64,000 nucleotides of DNA from Eremophila alpestris peregrina. Lineage: Eukaryota > Chordata > Aves > Passeriformes > Alaudidae. The position numbers and the translations under genes were made by a program. The number at the start of each line of letters is the position of its first letter. Positions within the stretch are counted from its first letter, which is position 1. The stretch is from assembly GCA_009792885.1 (NCBI GenBank), contig WMCF01000015.1, positions 5,630,831 to 5,694,830 of the forward strand. The letters are read 5' to 3'. The notes beneath the pieces are model-generated. The model saw only the letters and a program-made list of their open reading frames with translations, ran no database searches and was not told the DNA's origin. Shown in pieces: positions 63,601-64,000 of the stretch.

Positions 63601-64000
63601 CCCCACCTACCAGAACTGTTTTTGGGGTTTTTTTAGTCTACTTTTACACAGAGAAGCATATGATCACTAACAAATAGTTACTTGGGCTAGACACCTTAAG
63701 TCCCCACTTAATTTCAGAAAGTCTTCTCAATTTGGCATTAGCAAATGCGTTTTCCAAGGCAGTTGCTACTGCAGTGTCTTTTCTTCTCCTCAAGGGAAGT
63801 AACCCATAGAACCATTTTGTGAGTTTATCTTGAGATTCCTGGCTGTAGGAATTTTAGCAAAGATTTAGTGTTTTATAGACAAAGGTTTCAGACAGAAGTA
63901 CATCGAGTAGAAAAACGATGCATTCCTGAACAGGCATAAAGAAAACACAGGAGACTGGGTGTTTAAAAGAGCAATTTTTTTAGTTTTCTCAGAGACTGTT
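60641..64000. other. AT-rich DNA to the window end, nothing recognised
   Basis: A T-rich patch with a small palindrome (aatttttaaaaatt, 63267-63280) is the only structure seen. No exon, repeat family or RNA gene is recognised. Confidence 0.55.

Noticed and set aside
1..64000. tRNA, rRNA, CRISPR array, bacterial operon or mitochondrial insert
   Set aside because: No cloverleaf with intact A and B boxes apart from the decayed SINE, no regularly spaced repeats, no Shine-Dalgarno-led gene series and no recognisable mitochondrial gene.

Overview
This window reads as nuclear DNA of a bird. The support is four decayed CR1 LINE copies (one keeping the ATTCTGTG tail units typical of bird and reptile CR1), a solo retroviral LTR, old amniote-wide SINE remnants, overall AT-richness, low repeat density and a single CpG island. 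A crocodilian or turtle is less likely on repeat density, but I cannot exclude it from sequence alone. I found no intact protein-coding gene, tRNA, rRNA or CRISPR array. Most of the window looks intergenic or deeply intronic.

Layout. 1-7600: AT-rich single-copy DNA, with one exon-like open frame at the very start. 7.61-7.90 kb: remains of an old MIR-type SINE. 11.39-12.32 kb: CpG island, followed by a possible conserved regulatory block. 12.5-17.7 kb: featureless apart from small hairpins. 17.68-18.27 kb: CR1 3' end, plus strand. 18.82-19.04 kb: MIR-type SINE. 20.66-21.68 kb: CR1 reverse transcriptase fragment joined directly to its 3' tail. 21.7-33 kb: nothing recognised beyond a possible old repeat near 30.0 kb. 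33.06-33.30 and 35.39-35.48 kb: two plus-strand exon-like segments with compatible phases. 35.64-36.04 kb: LTR-like or 3'-end-like segment. 38.45-38.73 kb: CA microsatellite and A/C-rich DNA. 41.98-43.29 kb: solo LTR, minus strand, flanked by a 4-bp duplication. 43.7-47.9 kb: a cluster of minus-strand open segments preceded by good splice-acceptor sequences. 48.92-49.85 kb: CR1, minus strand, lacking its RT domain and carrying a run of 49 T. 60.39-60.64 kb: CR1 RT fragment, minus strand. The remainder shows nothing I can name.

How the parts relate. The repeats are independent fossils and not a working system. The only plausible functional elements are the orphan CpG island (candidate promoter of a long non-coding RNA or distal 5' exon) and the exon-like clusters at 33-35 kb (plus) and 43.7-52.3 kb (minus). 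These may be exons of an unrecognised gene, a pseudogene or chance open frames. I give them low confidence and state what would decide. I see no evidence for a novel enzymatic or defence system.
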